DNA of 64,000 nt from Daphnia pulex (taxonomy: Eukaryota; Arthropoda; Branchiopoda; Diplostraca; Daphniidae): the NCBI RefSeq assembly GCF_021134715.1, contig NC_060025.1, positions 5,642,001 to 5,706,000 on the forward strand, in the 5' to 3' direction. A program made the translations under genes and the position numbers. Positions 42,570-53,479 of the stretch are shown here, piece by piece (the stretch's first letter is position 1; the number at the start of each line of letters is the position of its first letter). Below the pieces are notes generated by a model. It was given only the letters and a program-made list of their open reading frames with translations, was not told where the DNA came from and did no database searches.

Positions 42570-44403
42570 TGTGGATAAGAAGGATAATAGAACGTATTTC
42601 AAACCTTATGTTTTTTTCATTTCCTTATTAGGACTTTTGGCTTGCTTATTTTCTTCAGTGATTGCTATGATGGAGTATGCTAAAATCATGTATTTTAGGC
42701 CTAATTAAGACTTAAATTTAATTTTTTACGAATTTCTTCCCTTTTTTTCTCTTCCTTTCGGTTTCTTAAATAATCTGATGATTCAAGTGGAACAGGGCAG
42801 TAAGAACTAGCAATACATTTCTTAAGAATGTTAGGAACATTTCAATTGTGACTGGCCATAGTAAGCTAAGAACTCTTTCTTAAACTAGACTAGATATAAA
42901 GTATCAACTGTGGAGATAATAAACGATAAATATAAACCTTGGGCAGTCTTGATGCAACTACGCTGTGATTTTGACCACCATGGGCTTAGAGAGCTCTTTC
43001 TCGAGCTCTCCGATTTTTTTCGAAATTCCTCCTTCTCGATCAGTTGCTCACAGCACCCCACTTTAGCCTTAAAAATAGAAAGAAAACCAAATTATGGTCT
43101 TGTTACAGGTAGCCAGCATAAATGTCAGTTTAAAATTTAACTCGCATAGTCAACAGGTGAACTATGCAAGTTATAGGTTATCATTCACAAAATTTTGGAA
43201 CAGAAACTGAGACCTGAATCCCACCAACATACGTTGACAGACTCTTCTGACGATGCGACAGTAAAGATAAACCGCTACCGTTTGCTGTGCTTTAATACGT
43301 CAGTTAAATTTTTTTTTCTTTTTTTAGTTGTTTTTCCACCAACAAGTCCAGGATCACGCTTCAATTTGCAAGTTGATTACACTGAATGGTCTAATGACAC
43401 TCCTCCCCCTCTGACGACACCTCGCGTAGGAAAGCCTTCCCTCGTCTACGTCTGCAACTTCAGCCAAGACCTCCAACTGATACGGCTGACTGGCTGGTGT
43501 ACAGCGGTAGTGGAAGAGGGGTTGCCGAAACACGCCACAGTCTCGCTGATTGAATTTTGGTAAGATTGTTTCCATAGAAATTTTCCCTGTTGTCTCCGAG
43601 AAATGAGTGTACAACTCAGTCGTAATCCGCTGATGACAGCGAGCCTGCATGCCCCCTGCTTGATTCCTGTCAAAGGTAGCACGTTGTGTCGGAAATGCGA
43701 AGTTTCACCAAGGAGTTTGCCCGCGAAAGGATTTTCACATTGACGGATGGTGAAGATGTCATTCTACGTATGAAATGCGATTTAGGGAGTGTCTCAAGCC
43801 ATGTCGGCCTTTCTGAATATTAAATTATTCGGACCCAAAGTCCCTCACGGAGTTGCCCCTCCCCCTTTCAACCAACTTCGCCAACACGCGACTGCCCACT
43901 GATCAATGATCATCGCAACCCTAGAGTAGTGTGGTTGAGCTAATGTAGAGACGGACATATGTTTACTAGCGCCACTGGCCTGAAAGGATTTGGAATTCAG
44001 GCATGTGGCAGTGGACTTTCATACCACTGGTATGAATGTCTTTGGCCCAAATTAAACATATACTTGTCGTTTCACGAATAAATATTACTTTAAAAGCAGA
44101 TATATTGGTGAAATTGTGCGAAAATACGATTAACAGGCCCTATTTTTCGACGTTCGACATACGGACTGTGTATCGGGGCCCAGGCATCGGAGCCTTATTG
44201 TAGGCTTATTGTAGGCCTTTTACAAAACATGAAATGATTTTTATTGGGGCTATGAAATTTCGGAAAAAAGATCTAACCAGAAATGTATTTAATTTAAATT
44301 ATTAAATCACCCGATAACTAAGAAAACCATAGCATCAAATAACTAAGAATGGGTAGGAAATTAAGGGAGAAGTACTGCAACAAATAATTTATCGTGAGAC
44401 CAG
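42570..44403. other. Unassigned stretch after a GGT-rich tract
   Basis: Begins after a poly-G/GGGT tract at 42540-42562. Forward frame 43195-43563 and reverse frame 43354-43650 overlap and show no domain. Retroelement origin is possible but unsupported. No RNA gene seen. Confidence 0.35.
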
Positions 44404-45777
44404 TCAATTCTCCATAATCCGCCATGAACAAAAATAGCTGGTTCGTATAAGAAGACAGGGGACGTTTACAAACTGTCTGTAATGGTTATACGACGAGACA
44501 CACGATGATGTCATCGTAATGGCGATATACATTGAGAATTTGAAAAACAAAGCCATCCAAGAACTGGGTCGGGTATGCAATCTTACAAACAAAAAAGGGA
44601 TGAAGAAATAGCGAATCTCTAGGAGTCGTTGAGGCACCAGAGCGACAAAACAACAGACAATGAATGCCAAAGAAAATATGAAACTCTTACTCGTAGACAT
44701 CGTTCGGTAGGTTGCAAATGCACCAAAGAGATACAATGGAATGATGATGTACCGATGATTATGTATGTACCGTATGTATGAATTTTTGGGGGGGCGGGAG
44801 TCAAATTTAAAAACTTTTTCAAAATGACCTAGAATGTAACATTCAATATTTAAAAATGGTTCCAATTAAAATTATATTCATATTCTTATTTACTTGAACT
44901 TGATGCCAACTTGAAAGAATGTGGAATTTACGATCTTTGGCTGACAACAGTAGCTTTTGCAAACTTAAATCGAAGCATCCAACAGCTACAAGGATTACGC
45001 AGACGATAGACGTTTGTCTCACCAGCACGGCTGCGATTCCTGCACGCCAAATGTGAAAATTAACAAAGACGATTAAATTTACGACTTGGAAATCCATACC
45101 AGCAACAGCCGCTAATGCATTCTTTCCGTACATGTGAAGACCGTACATGAGAAAAACTAGGAACGACGCAGCTACATCAGTGTAGTACAGAAATGAAAAA
45201 AAAAAAAAAGAGGTGGGAAGAGGGCTACATTTAGTGCTGATGCCATGCCTTTCCATGTATCGTGTTTCTGGATTTCAGAAAGAAAATACAATGCACTTTC
45301 TACTTAAAAAAACAAACAAGGTAACACACTTTAGCTTACCCCAGAGTCTCGATGGATTTTTTTGGTCAACCAAACGTTCAGCACAAAATTGCTCAAACTG
45401 AGAACAACATTGGTTAGTCGTAGGTGATGTGTTTCACACAAATTTTTACTAAACCAGCTAGATAATGGTGTAATGACACCAACCGAGATCAGATACAATC
45501 CAGGCAAAGTAGTAATCCTGTTATCCCACTGCATAAACAATAATTTTTTGTTAGATAATTTGTTGACAATAAAATATCAGAATACAATATAAAACCCTAC
45601 ATGTGAAAAGTTTCCTTGGCAATATTCTTGGGCTTGTGGCACATGATAGATCTCGTCAAGATAAGGGACAGGTTGAATCTTGTTAATTTGACTGGATACC
45701 ACCAACAGCGCAGCGAAATACACAGCTGATACACAAACCAGCACAGAAACAGTTAACCTATTTATCTTGTCACTCAT
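44404..45777 (-). pseudogene. ALG10 alpha-1,2-glucosyltransferase, frameshifted and internally deleted
   Basis: ALG10 adds the last glucose to the dolichol-linked oligosaccharide in the ER before transfer to protein. Exon 1 (45777-45601) encodes an N-terminal membrane segment and PYLDEIYHVPQAQEYCQGNF, the luminal motif of the family. Exon 2 (45528-45340) follows in phase with WDNRITTLPGLYLIS, HLRLTNVVLS and LTKKIHRDSG. Exon 3 starts at 45267 with KHDTWKGMASALNVALFPPL, then loses frame in a run of 14 A (about 45196-45209) before FLYYTDVAASFLVFLMYGLH and AVLVRQTSIVCV. The expected central part, with its GDR and LADNRHY motifs, is absent. The C-terminal frame (44865-44404) resumes near HNHRYIIIPLYLFGA and VPQRLLEIRYFFIPFLFVRL. 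The frameshift alone could be a homopolymer read error, but the missing centre argues for a real pseudogene. Confidence 0.8.
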
Positions 45778-46273
45778 TTTTCTTCTTCTATTTTAAAAGA
45801 ACGACGTTTTTTTTTAGTTTGCGGCAATATAAATAATATAATCTGTTCAGCCAGTTCAGCAGAAGTTCAAAAACGTTTTTGTAAAAAAATTTATCGTGAG
45901 GGACTATTCTTGTAAGTTGTAACCACTGATAGCCGATAAAACATAAAATCCACAAGAGGTTGCTGAAATCAAGTTAAAAACTTTTAACTTTAACACACGG
46001 AAACGTCACAAGTGAACGAAAACTGTGCGGAGTATTACAGACTAGTATTTATAGTTTTTTTTTCTAGCCGGCATTAATTTAAAAAACATAATGAAAAACA
46101 TTATGTTTTTAGATTTAAAATATTAAAAATATGTTTTTAGTTAAAAAAGCTGAAATTGCCCACAGGCTTCACTCGCTTTACAACTTTAATTTCAGTTGTA
46201 ATTCTTGCTATATATCTTCTGTCGGCTTCGTTCTGAATCGTGAGAAGCGATATTCGACTAAACGAAAATCAAA

Positions 46274-46700
46274 ATGGAGGTGTGTATCATATAACTCGTC
46301 GATTTAGTTTGGTTATCAATACTAGCTTTGTATTTTGAATTAACCTAAAAATTTACTAATAACATTTCATTTTGGGTTCACTTTTAGATTGGCATTTTAA
46401 GTACTTCAGGGGGAAAACAGTTGGCAACTTTAACGGTAAGTTGAGTTAGGTGGCAGACATGTATGGCACTCTGCCACTAGAATGACCATTGACCAAATGT
46501 ATTTCTTCTTTTAGGTTGACCCAAATTCAACACTATAGGAGCTGAAGACCCAAATTCACCGCTTGAAATCTCATCGTTTCGTCAAGTTTCGTCAAGAACC
46601 TCGTGGCAAAGGACTGGATGAGAGCAAAACAGTTGCAGCACTTGGTTTGAAAGACATTCTACGTGCAGCCAGCCAGCCCATGAGTCAAGTTAGCCAGTAG
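46274..46700 (+). pseudogene. TECR N-terminal fragment (trans-2-enoyl-CoA reductase)
   Basis: TECR is the ER enzyme of the last step of very-long-chain fatty acid elongation; its N-terminus is a ubiquitin-like domain. Exons 46274-46279 (ATG GAG), 46388-46435 (IGILSTSGGKQLATLT) and 46515-46700 keep good GT..AG borders. The third exon reads VDPNSTL, then an in-frame TAG, then ELKTQIHRLKSH, RQEPRGKGLDESKTVAALGL and a divergent end before TAG at 46698. The reductase and membrane part is missing downstream. Retained introns show DNA-level duplication. Stop plus truncation make it non-functional. The family match rests on the Q-EPRGK-L-D---V--L signature and is fairly specific. Confidence 0.65.
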
Positions 46701-47110
46701 GTTTCATTTACTTAGTTATTGCTGTTATTTTCCCCCCTCTATTTCCCTGTTTCTGTTAACAGCATTGCAGCCATTTGCTGGGTGTTTCACTACAGCAAAC
46801 GCATCTTGGAAACTCTATTCGTTCATCGGTTCAAGTGTGTTTAGTGTGTGTTTGCAACGTCCAGGGGGTTACAATAAGTGATAGTTACATTAAGCTGGAT
46901 CTATTCGGCAATCCAGGGATAGCCAGCCTTTAGGCCGTTACTGGAGTAGGCCATGCCTTTACTGAGCAGTTGACCAAGGACTAGTGTGTGTTCTAGTTTC
47001 GTCACTTTTGCAACGTGTCAGTAGTTTCATTTAACTAAAAATGGTGGTGAATTTAGATGACAATGAGTGTTTTACTAATTTTGTGACATCCCACCTAGCA
47101 TTTCTTTATT

Positions 47111-48115
47111 GGTAAAATATTTTTTTCCGACAATATTCTTCGATCGATAACCCACATATTGGTATAATATTATATTATTACTTTGTTGCGACAAGGTGGC
47201 TGTTAAATTTTTTTGTTATTTTCCCAATAAATGACTATTATCAAAGATGAATAAATTAGTATTATTTTTTTTTATTTTCCCAATAACGGATCATTAAATA
47301 AGGAATAAATCGTTTTCTATGAAAAAGCTATAGTCTTTTACATTTACCACACGTTCAAAATCCTATATGATTGATTAGCTGCTGCCTTTTGTACCGAGAG
47401 TGGGTTTGAACCATCATCCTTTGAGTCACCAATCCAATGCTATAACCACTACACCAGCAACAGAAATGTTAATAAAGTCCCGATGTGACCAGATGGATAG
47501 TGCATACTTACACATTGTCATGGTTATAGCCCAGCGTGAGCAAAATCGATTTAATTACATCAGTGCAGGAATTTATGATTATTGAGACTATTTGTTTCAT
47601 AAGTCATTTGTTTGCTGAAAGTGGGTTTGAACCAACCTCCATAGAATTACCTATATGGATATATAATAATAGCAGTTTTAACATTTCATCTCCTTAACGT
47701 TTAAGATAAATTATATCACGTTAGCGTGAAGGAAGAGTTTTAATTTCGAAGTACGTAAGTTAGTTGTTCGAGACTTGTGCAAGATTTGGATTTTAAGACA
47801 ATTGGATTGTTCATTTAGGCAATTGTATGCAGAACGAATTGAATACGATATAAAACATTTAGGATTTTGAACGCATGTGAAATGTGAAAGACTATAGCTT
47901 TTTCATAAAAAAAGGATTTATTACTTTTTTAATGGTCCGTTATTGGGAAAATAACAAAAAGTAATATTGATTTATTCATCTTTCATAATAGTCATTCATT
48001 GGGAAAACAACAAAACAATTTAACAGCCACCTTGACGCAGCAAAGTAATCATCTAATATTATACAAATATGTGGGTTATCGACCGAAGAATATTCTCGAA
48101 AAACAATATTTTACC
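47111..48115. mobile_element. Foldback element with ~260-bp terminal inverted repeats
   Basis: 47111-47369 is an imperfect reverse complement of 47856-48115. The outer ends are GGTAAAATATT, followed by ACAATATTCTTCGATCGATA and GATAACCCACATAT. The inner ends are CGTTCAAAATCCTA. The arms agree closely over their whole length apart from point changes and small indels. The 486-bp centre contains no transposase and includes a tRNA-like segment (47401-47458). This fits a non-autonomous foldback/MITE element, or an insertion into a palindrome. Flanks 47095-47110 and 48116-48125 show a possible further short match (CTAG) but no clear target-site duplication. Confidence 0.85.
47401..47458 (-). repeat. 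tRNA-like (SINE-type) segment inside the foldback element
   Basis: Reverse strand reads TGGTGTAGTGGTTATAGCAT (A-box region), then a GGATTGGTGACTC anticodon-like region and GGTTCAAACCC (perfect B box). Spacing suits pol III. The same unit occurs on the forward strand at 48296-48356, so this is a repeat family rather than a single-copy tRNA gene. Confidence 0.65.
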
Positions 48116-48295
48116 ATTACGGGACTAGACTTATCCCTTTTTTGGCCGTAGGGACATCCTTGGCGAGATCCTCTGGATCTGTCTATTGCCTGTCGGGACA
48201 AACCCCTATAGGGAATCCCCTCTTAACCCTTGTTTACGTGGCTTCTAGAAGTTAAAAACTTTTATTGCCTCAAGTCGAAAAACATTTGTAATATC

Positions 48296-48356
48296 GCTGT
48301 TGGTGTAGTGGTTATAGCATTGGATTAGTGACTCAAGGTGTGATGGTTCAAAATCA
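48296..48356 (+). repeat. tRNA-like (SINE-type) segment, second copy
   Basis: TTGGTGTAGTGGTTATAGCA followed by TTGGATTAGTGACTCAAGG and GATGGTTCAAAATCAC. It is almost the same as the reverse-strand unit at 47401-47458, but the B box has decayed (GGTTCAAAATC). It lies just outside the right arm of the foldback element. Confidence 0.6.
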
Positions 48357-48695
48357 CTCAAGACCAAAAACAAAAACTTGTTAATAACAAGTTGAAGATG
48401 AATAAATATTCCACGCTGGACTATGTAACCATAAACACAACAACCAGATTTCCGTCAAAATTTTAAAAGTAGTAAAACTGTTATTTCACTAATAAAAGTT
48501 AAATAAGTATAACAAGTTGAAAAAATATTGTGAGCCAACAAATTTGGGTGCAAAAATATATTGGAAAAATATTTAAAAAAATTATTTTACCAACATCTCA
48601 ATTGTAGGAATATAATATTTTAGCAATATTTGGGGAATATACTCTGCTAGCTGGGATGGCTGGACAACAATTTCAGTTCAATAATAATTCCTCAA

Positions 48696-49830
48696 ATGTT
48701 ATCAAAAGGTGAGGTCGCCACTTCTTTGATAGAACAACACTATTCTCTGCAACAAAATCAATCAAAGAAAAAATTACTTGAACAAGTTGCATCAAAAACT
48801 AACTTTGATTTGATGTATCCACCTTCGGTTATGACGTGTTCTTTATGTTTTGCCAATTGTAGAAATATTTATATTGGGAAATGTCCTAAGTATGGTGGTA
48901 AAACAATTCGAAAACATCTCGAAAAACCGATGAAGGAAATTAAATTCAGCAACATGGATCCGATTAGTGTAATCCCACACGAATACTTATTCGTCGTTGG
49001 AAGACACACGAACGGGAAAACATTGGATACTTTCCATCGCTTCAGAGCTGAGGGGTTCTACTATAAATAGTAAGTTTTTTTTCACGTTTTTCCTGGGTAG
49101 GTTATTTAATTCGCATTATCGACTTTTTCATTTGATTTTTCTTTAGTTTGGATAACCAACAACTGATCAATTTTGAATTTCGACAAAATTTGTCGCAACG
49201 TTTGATGCCCATGCCGATGCGCGAAGTGCTATATCCGAAATGCATAAGTGCTGCAATAAATCGCCAAATCAGCCAATTGCCAACCTACTAGATGTCATGA
49301 TATCTAAGTATTATCCTGGCTCTCGATTAACAATTTTAGTGATACATCCGGCCAACTTTTGTATTAGTCCATTCCACTTTGTACGTAATTTATTGCAATT
49401 AAGAAATGTTACTTTTATTGTTTTATTAATTATTTAGGCTAATTTCATTCTTGATGCTGAAAAATTTGGAATTCCAAGGAATTCCATTGTTTTTTTTTGT
49501 TATGGTTTACAGTTGAAAAAGACAGGGTTTGGTTTTGCAACAGTGCCATGTAATACATTTGTTACTGGTGAAGAATTTGTATTGGCAATAGAAGAAACTA
49601 GGGAGAAAGAATTAATTCAACAAGTAACGCCAACAGTACATGGCTACCTAACCACCATGTTAAATGGTTATTATAATATTTTCTTTTGATTTTTTAACTA
49701 ATGGTTCATTTAGTATTTTTTTTAAATAGAATCTTTATCAAGAACACACAGAGGGCTATATCCAGCACCAAAAGGAGGACGATCGAAGACCATGGAAGAA
49801 ATTGACATTAACGATTGTTTATTTAATTAA
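48696..49830 (+). CDS. Unknown four-exon gene with one frameshift
   Basis: Proposed exons 48696-49069, 49147-49380, 49438-49666 and 49730-49830 have GTAAGT/TTTAG, GTACGT/TTTAG and GTTATT/AATAG borders. Joined protein is about 310 aa: start MLSKGEVATSLIEQHYSLQQ; a Cys cluster MTCSLCFANCRNIYIGKCPK (CxxC...C...C); HEYLFVVGRHTNGKTLDTFH; RLMPMPMREVLYPKCISAAI; then ANFILDAEKFGIPRNSIVFF and GFATVPCNTFVTGEEFVLAI; end SKTMEEIDINDCLFN. Between about 49225 and 49291 the frame changes by one, so either a base is lost or gained, or the gene is dead. I do not recognise the family. Downstream lies a RecQ-like helicase remnant on the same strand, so a common mobile-element origin is possible. It is unlike the short chance frames around it in length, splice signals and composition. 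Confidence 0.5.
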
Positions 49831-50278
49831 TTCTTCACTTTTAATCTTAGAGTTCAAACTTTATAGCTAAAAGCTCATCTTTCTTCCTAAATTCATTTGA
49901 ATTCTTTCAAATTCTTCAAATTTGCTTTTTTGTTTGCATTTATTTTTACTTGTTAGCTGCTTTCTCTTTTTTTCTCTTATGTTTTTTTCATTTTTCCATT
50001 GTGTGTGTGTGTGATGGGGGGAGAGGAGTGGGCTCCTTCTTTTGGCACTCCTTGTCCAAAACAAACAAAAACACCAAACCAACGGCGCGAAAAAGAAAAC
50101 GAAATGTAAATGTAATTTAAATTTGTTTTCTTTTAGTTTTCTGTGTGATTTTCTGATCAGATTACGATGGTTACACGATGAGGCGTTATACCTGTGTCTG
50201 TCAGTGTTTTGAAAGCATTTTTGTTTTCTCCTTATTCTTATTCGATTCTTTATAGATGTTTCCCTGATTGCAAAACTT
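49831..50278. other. Gap between unknown gene and RecQ-like remnant
   Basis: Contains a GT dinucleotide run (about 50000-50013) and poly-T tracts. A short frame at about 50254-50325 reads CFPDCKTYEVQSPASCFYCG, a Cys-pair pattern that might be a zinc-binding piece belonging to one of the neighbours. Nothing else seen. Confidence 0.35.
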
Positions 50279-51095
50279 ATGAAGTGCAGTCACCTGCAAG
50301 TTGCTTTTACTGTGGAGAAGAAAATTAATCTATACGCTTATCCAATGTTCCCTTCGACATTGGAGAAACACGAGCCTGCTTCGTTACTATTAAATCTACT
50401 ACTTGAGAAGAAGATGTCCTTAAATGTAGTACCAAACTCAATTGTCGAAAATGAAGATAGTGGGTAAGTTCTTTGCTAGCAAACAACAGATTTCTCTAGT
50501 CATTGTGAAATTTTTTTGGGTTAACAGTATCTTTATGGAAGATGATGCTGCAGCATCTTCAGTAATGGATGACGATGATGATGTGTTATCCGTCGGTTCT
50601 TGGCTCTCACATTTTTTAAAGAATAAATTAAGATTAGTTACTGTTATTCATTTCTTAGTATTTAGAAATATGAAGTGATTGATGCTGTATTGGCTGGTAA
50701 AGATTGTGTGGCAGTCATGCCTACCGGTGAGGAAAGTCTGCTTCTTTTCATACCAGAATTGCTTCAACAAGGTGTTACACTTGTTGTATCCCCTTTGAAT
50801 GCTTTGATCGTTGACCAGATGAATTATCTCAGCAATCTTGAGTAATTCAAATAATTATTTATTTTAATTAAAGATTTTTTTTTAAATTTTGGTTTCAATT
50901 AATAAGGTGAAAGCAATGAGCGACATACTTGAGAGCGAAGCAAATTTGATGCAATTATTTACTTCAATACTCGTCATGGCAGTGGTATCTTCGATTGTTA
51001 TTGTCTAATTGAATGTTGCAATAACAAATCTTTATTGTAATGTTTTCGATAGGTGTCAAATTTTTGTTTTTTACTCCCGAAAAGGTGTGTAATGC
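50279..51095 (+). pseudogene. RecQ-like helicase remnant with defective Walker A
   Basis: An acidic leader (50279-50463, spliced GG/T to 50528-50636 with DDAAASSVMDDDDDVLSVGS) precedes the start of a RecQ helicase core: KYEVIDAVLAGKDCVAVMPT, then LLQQGVTLVVSPLNALIVDQ. RecQ proteins normally have MPTGGGKS there; this copy reads MPTGEESL, so the ATP-binding lysine is lost. A stop follows at about 50845. Later pieces (VKAMSDILESEANLMQLF near 50908; VKFLFFTPEKV near 51053, compare Y-TPEK of RecQ) sit between stops. DEAH box and C-terminal helicase lobe are absent. The junction just before KYEV would need a 29-nt intron, too short to be credible, so a frame break is likely there too. Confidence 0.65.
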
Positions 51096-51371
51096 TCTGA
51101 AAGATCAAGCCAATCACAGAAGAAGAAGAGTTAGAAGGGCTCATGTCACAAGTTGATGACGCTGATGTGAGCCGCCTTCCGCCTCATAGAAGAGAAGGAG
51201 GAAGAGGAAAATAGTCGAAAAAGAAAAGCAGAGGAGCAATGAGAGGCAAGCAATGAAGAAAAAAAGACAGAGGAAATACCAAGAGAAAGAATAGAAGAAG
51301 AATAGATAAGAATATATAAGAAATAAATATTAAGGGCACAGCAACAAGAGCTGGGAAAAACAGCAAAGGAA

Positions 51372-51575
51372 GTGGCTGCAAAGCTAAAGGAAATTCAAGA
51401 TGCCAGAAATGAAGAAAATAGGCTAGAAGCCTTGAAACGGAGGGAAGAGTCAACGAAACGGAAGCAAGCGGCGGAAGAGGTTGAGCAAATCTACCAACCT
51501 GAATTCCAGGCTCAGAAGGTGTTAAGGGAACTGCTGAATATCCAAGCAGAAGCCCGGAAGGCATCCAAAATGTAA
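51372..51575 (+). other. Charged coiled-coil-like open frame
   Basis: 67 codons, MAAKLKEIQDARNEENRLEA and onward, rich in Glu, Lys, Gln and Ala with heptad-like spacing. Preceding sequence from 51180 is purine-rich (GAAGAA runs) and gives similar Glu/Lys/Arg stretches in several frames, so much of this can arise from simple-sequence composition. It may be the tail of the RecQ-like pseudogene unit. I would not count it as a gene. Confidence 0.3.
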
Positions 51576-51721
51576 GCTAAACATAATTGATATTTCAGTT
51601 TCTTGTAATATTGTGTGTGTGATTTTTGGTCCACCAAAAATGTTGTCGTTCCAAATCACTGAGTCAAACAGGCCTATGGACATTGCTGCTGTTCAATGGC
51701 TATACTGTCAGTAAGTGCTCC

Positions 51722-51879
51722 GGAAGCATTTACCAGTAGTTCTCCCCCTTCAGAATTTGAACCATACCGCCCATACCGCCAAGTAAGGCAAATCTTCCAA
51801 AGCTCACCGAAAGGAGCAGCGCAGTCGAATTCGTCTTCTCAGGAGGGGGAGGGGGCAAAATGTCGACTGCTGGACTTTA
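51722..51879 (-). repeat. Dispersed repeat, copy 2
   Basis: Second copy of the element at 34661-34805, same orientation, differing by small indels and changes (for example an additional CATACCGCC-type unit). Reverse strand reads ILPPPPPEKTNSTALLLSV then FALLGGMGG. To its right (51880-52200) lie a polypyrimidine tract and AATAAATA, which do not occur beside copy 1, so the shared part is bounded at GACTGCTGGACTTTA. Confidence 0.75.
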
Positions 51880-52370
51880 CATAGAGCCTGCAGCCGGCAA
51901 GTCACTCGGCGTTACTCTTTCTTTCCCACCTCTTTTTTCCTTATTTCCCCTCCCCTTACCCTTACCAGTTACTACTTTGAATAAATATAATAAGGAAAGA
52001 CGGGTTCAAACAAAATATATTTCCAATTATAAATATCGCGAGGGGAGGCCAGATAATCAAAGCTCCCTCTAAACAGCCCTCTCGTCTCGGTATATCTAAA
52101 ATAAGTGTACTTCACTTTGCTTAGTCGGTCTCCCAGGTCCCACCTTGGCCCTCTAGCGGCTGGCATAAAACACAATACGTAAATACACATAACGACATCT
52201 TAGGGTAATGAATTAGTATAGTTAAGGGGCAGTGATTTCGGGAGATGCTTATGGTATTTTCAAAGTAATAACTAAATTACAAAAATTTCATTCAAAACAA
52301 AATGAATCCGAATGAGCAAACAACAAGATAAATATTGTGGGTAAGGACTTTCCTCTGTTTTGCTTATTCA

Positions 52371-52413
52371 TCTGAATAAAAGGCTTAAACAACTGTTAAG
52401 CCTTTTATTCAGA
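52371..52413. repeat. Perfect 18-bp inverted repeat with 7-nt loop
   Basis: TCTGAATAAAAGGCTTAA, loop ACAACTG, then TTAAGCCTTTTATTCAGA. The arms match without error. The AATAAA within the left arm could serve as a polyadenylation signal on the forward strand. No gene is assigned next to it. Confidence 0.9.
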
Positions 52414-52833
52414 TTTCCATTCGATTGCTGCACATGTGTGTCGTTGCTCGACAAGAAGTGGCTACTGGGATGGAACGTTTTGCTCTTTACAGAAACAGTG
52501 TACACAAACCCATACGACTCCCTTCGCAGTACACACGGCCACCGCACGGCCCCTCATCCGTTACCATCGACCATCACTGGTAATTGTTGCTAGTAGTCAT
52601 TGCCAGTTTATTTTTTTCACACTTAGTGTTTAATCAGCATCAACCTACTAATGGCTATCTGGTTTCATATTTTAAAAGATTCAGATGTCATAACTATACA
52701 CTGTAGAATTTCAAAAAATAGACGCGCATTGTTTGTGCGAGTCTTGCTGGACATGAGTCCCGTGTAAATTCAAGTTTCCCGGCTTATCACGGTGCCTTGT
52801 ACCGGCCCCTACCCGTACTTGTACCCTGCCAGG

Positions 52834-53150
52834 CAAGGGAACATCAGTGAATGGTGCACTGACAAGTGGTAGTTCGTGGGAGCTGTGACCGCTATACCTG
52901 CGAAGATTCAGCGGATGATTGGTGACGTCGCCCTTGAACAGCATCTGATTAGTCTCGACGAGGCCGACGACGACGACATCGCTACGGGAAGCGACACGTC
53001 AGTGGACGTTGCATTGGTGGGTGGTGGTTCGCGGGTGTTCTGAGGAGCAGTGGTCACTCTGGCAGTGGAGATCCAGCAATTGTTCGACGACATCGCCCCT
53101 GATCAGTCAACAAACAGCCAACGACGACGATGACATCGCTACGGGCAACT
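52834..53150. repeat. Imperfect tandem duplication of about 155 bp
   Basis: Two blocks share the same order: ACATCAGTG or ACGTCAGTG, GGTGGTTCG-like, GTGACGTCGCCC or GACATCGCCCCTGA, and CGACGACGACATCGCTACGGG or CGATGACATCGCTACGGG. Block 1 is about 52834-52987 and block 2 about 52995-53150. Open frames cross it (53009-53473 forward) but have no known domain. Confidence 0.55.
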
Positions 53151-53479
53151 CTGGTATTGCAGCGGTTGTCTTGGTAGAGACGGCAGACAGGTCGAGTTGG
53201 AAGGAATGCTACGATAATTTTTCCCACGCTCAACCATGCCAGTTGGCTGCTGGAGTAGTAATACCACCACATTCCTGGCCAACTCAACTGTCGTGTCGGC
53301 CATCAGCCCCTAATCGGACTTTGCTCCTGACAACCTCACACACTGTCGCTAAGACGTGTACTACGCCAAAAATTTTGCTAAAATGGAAGTACCAATTGCA
53401 TGGCGCTACCCAACGAAGGTGGCAGTTTGCTATTTTCAAAAATAAGTTAAAAGTTGAATTTTTTAGTATTTAACTAATT

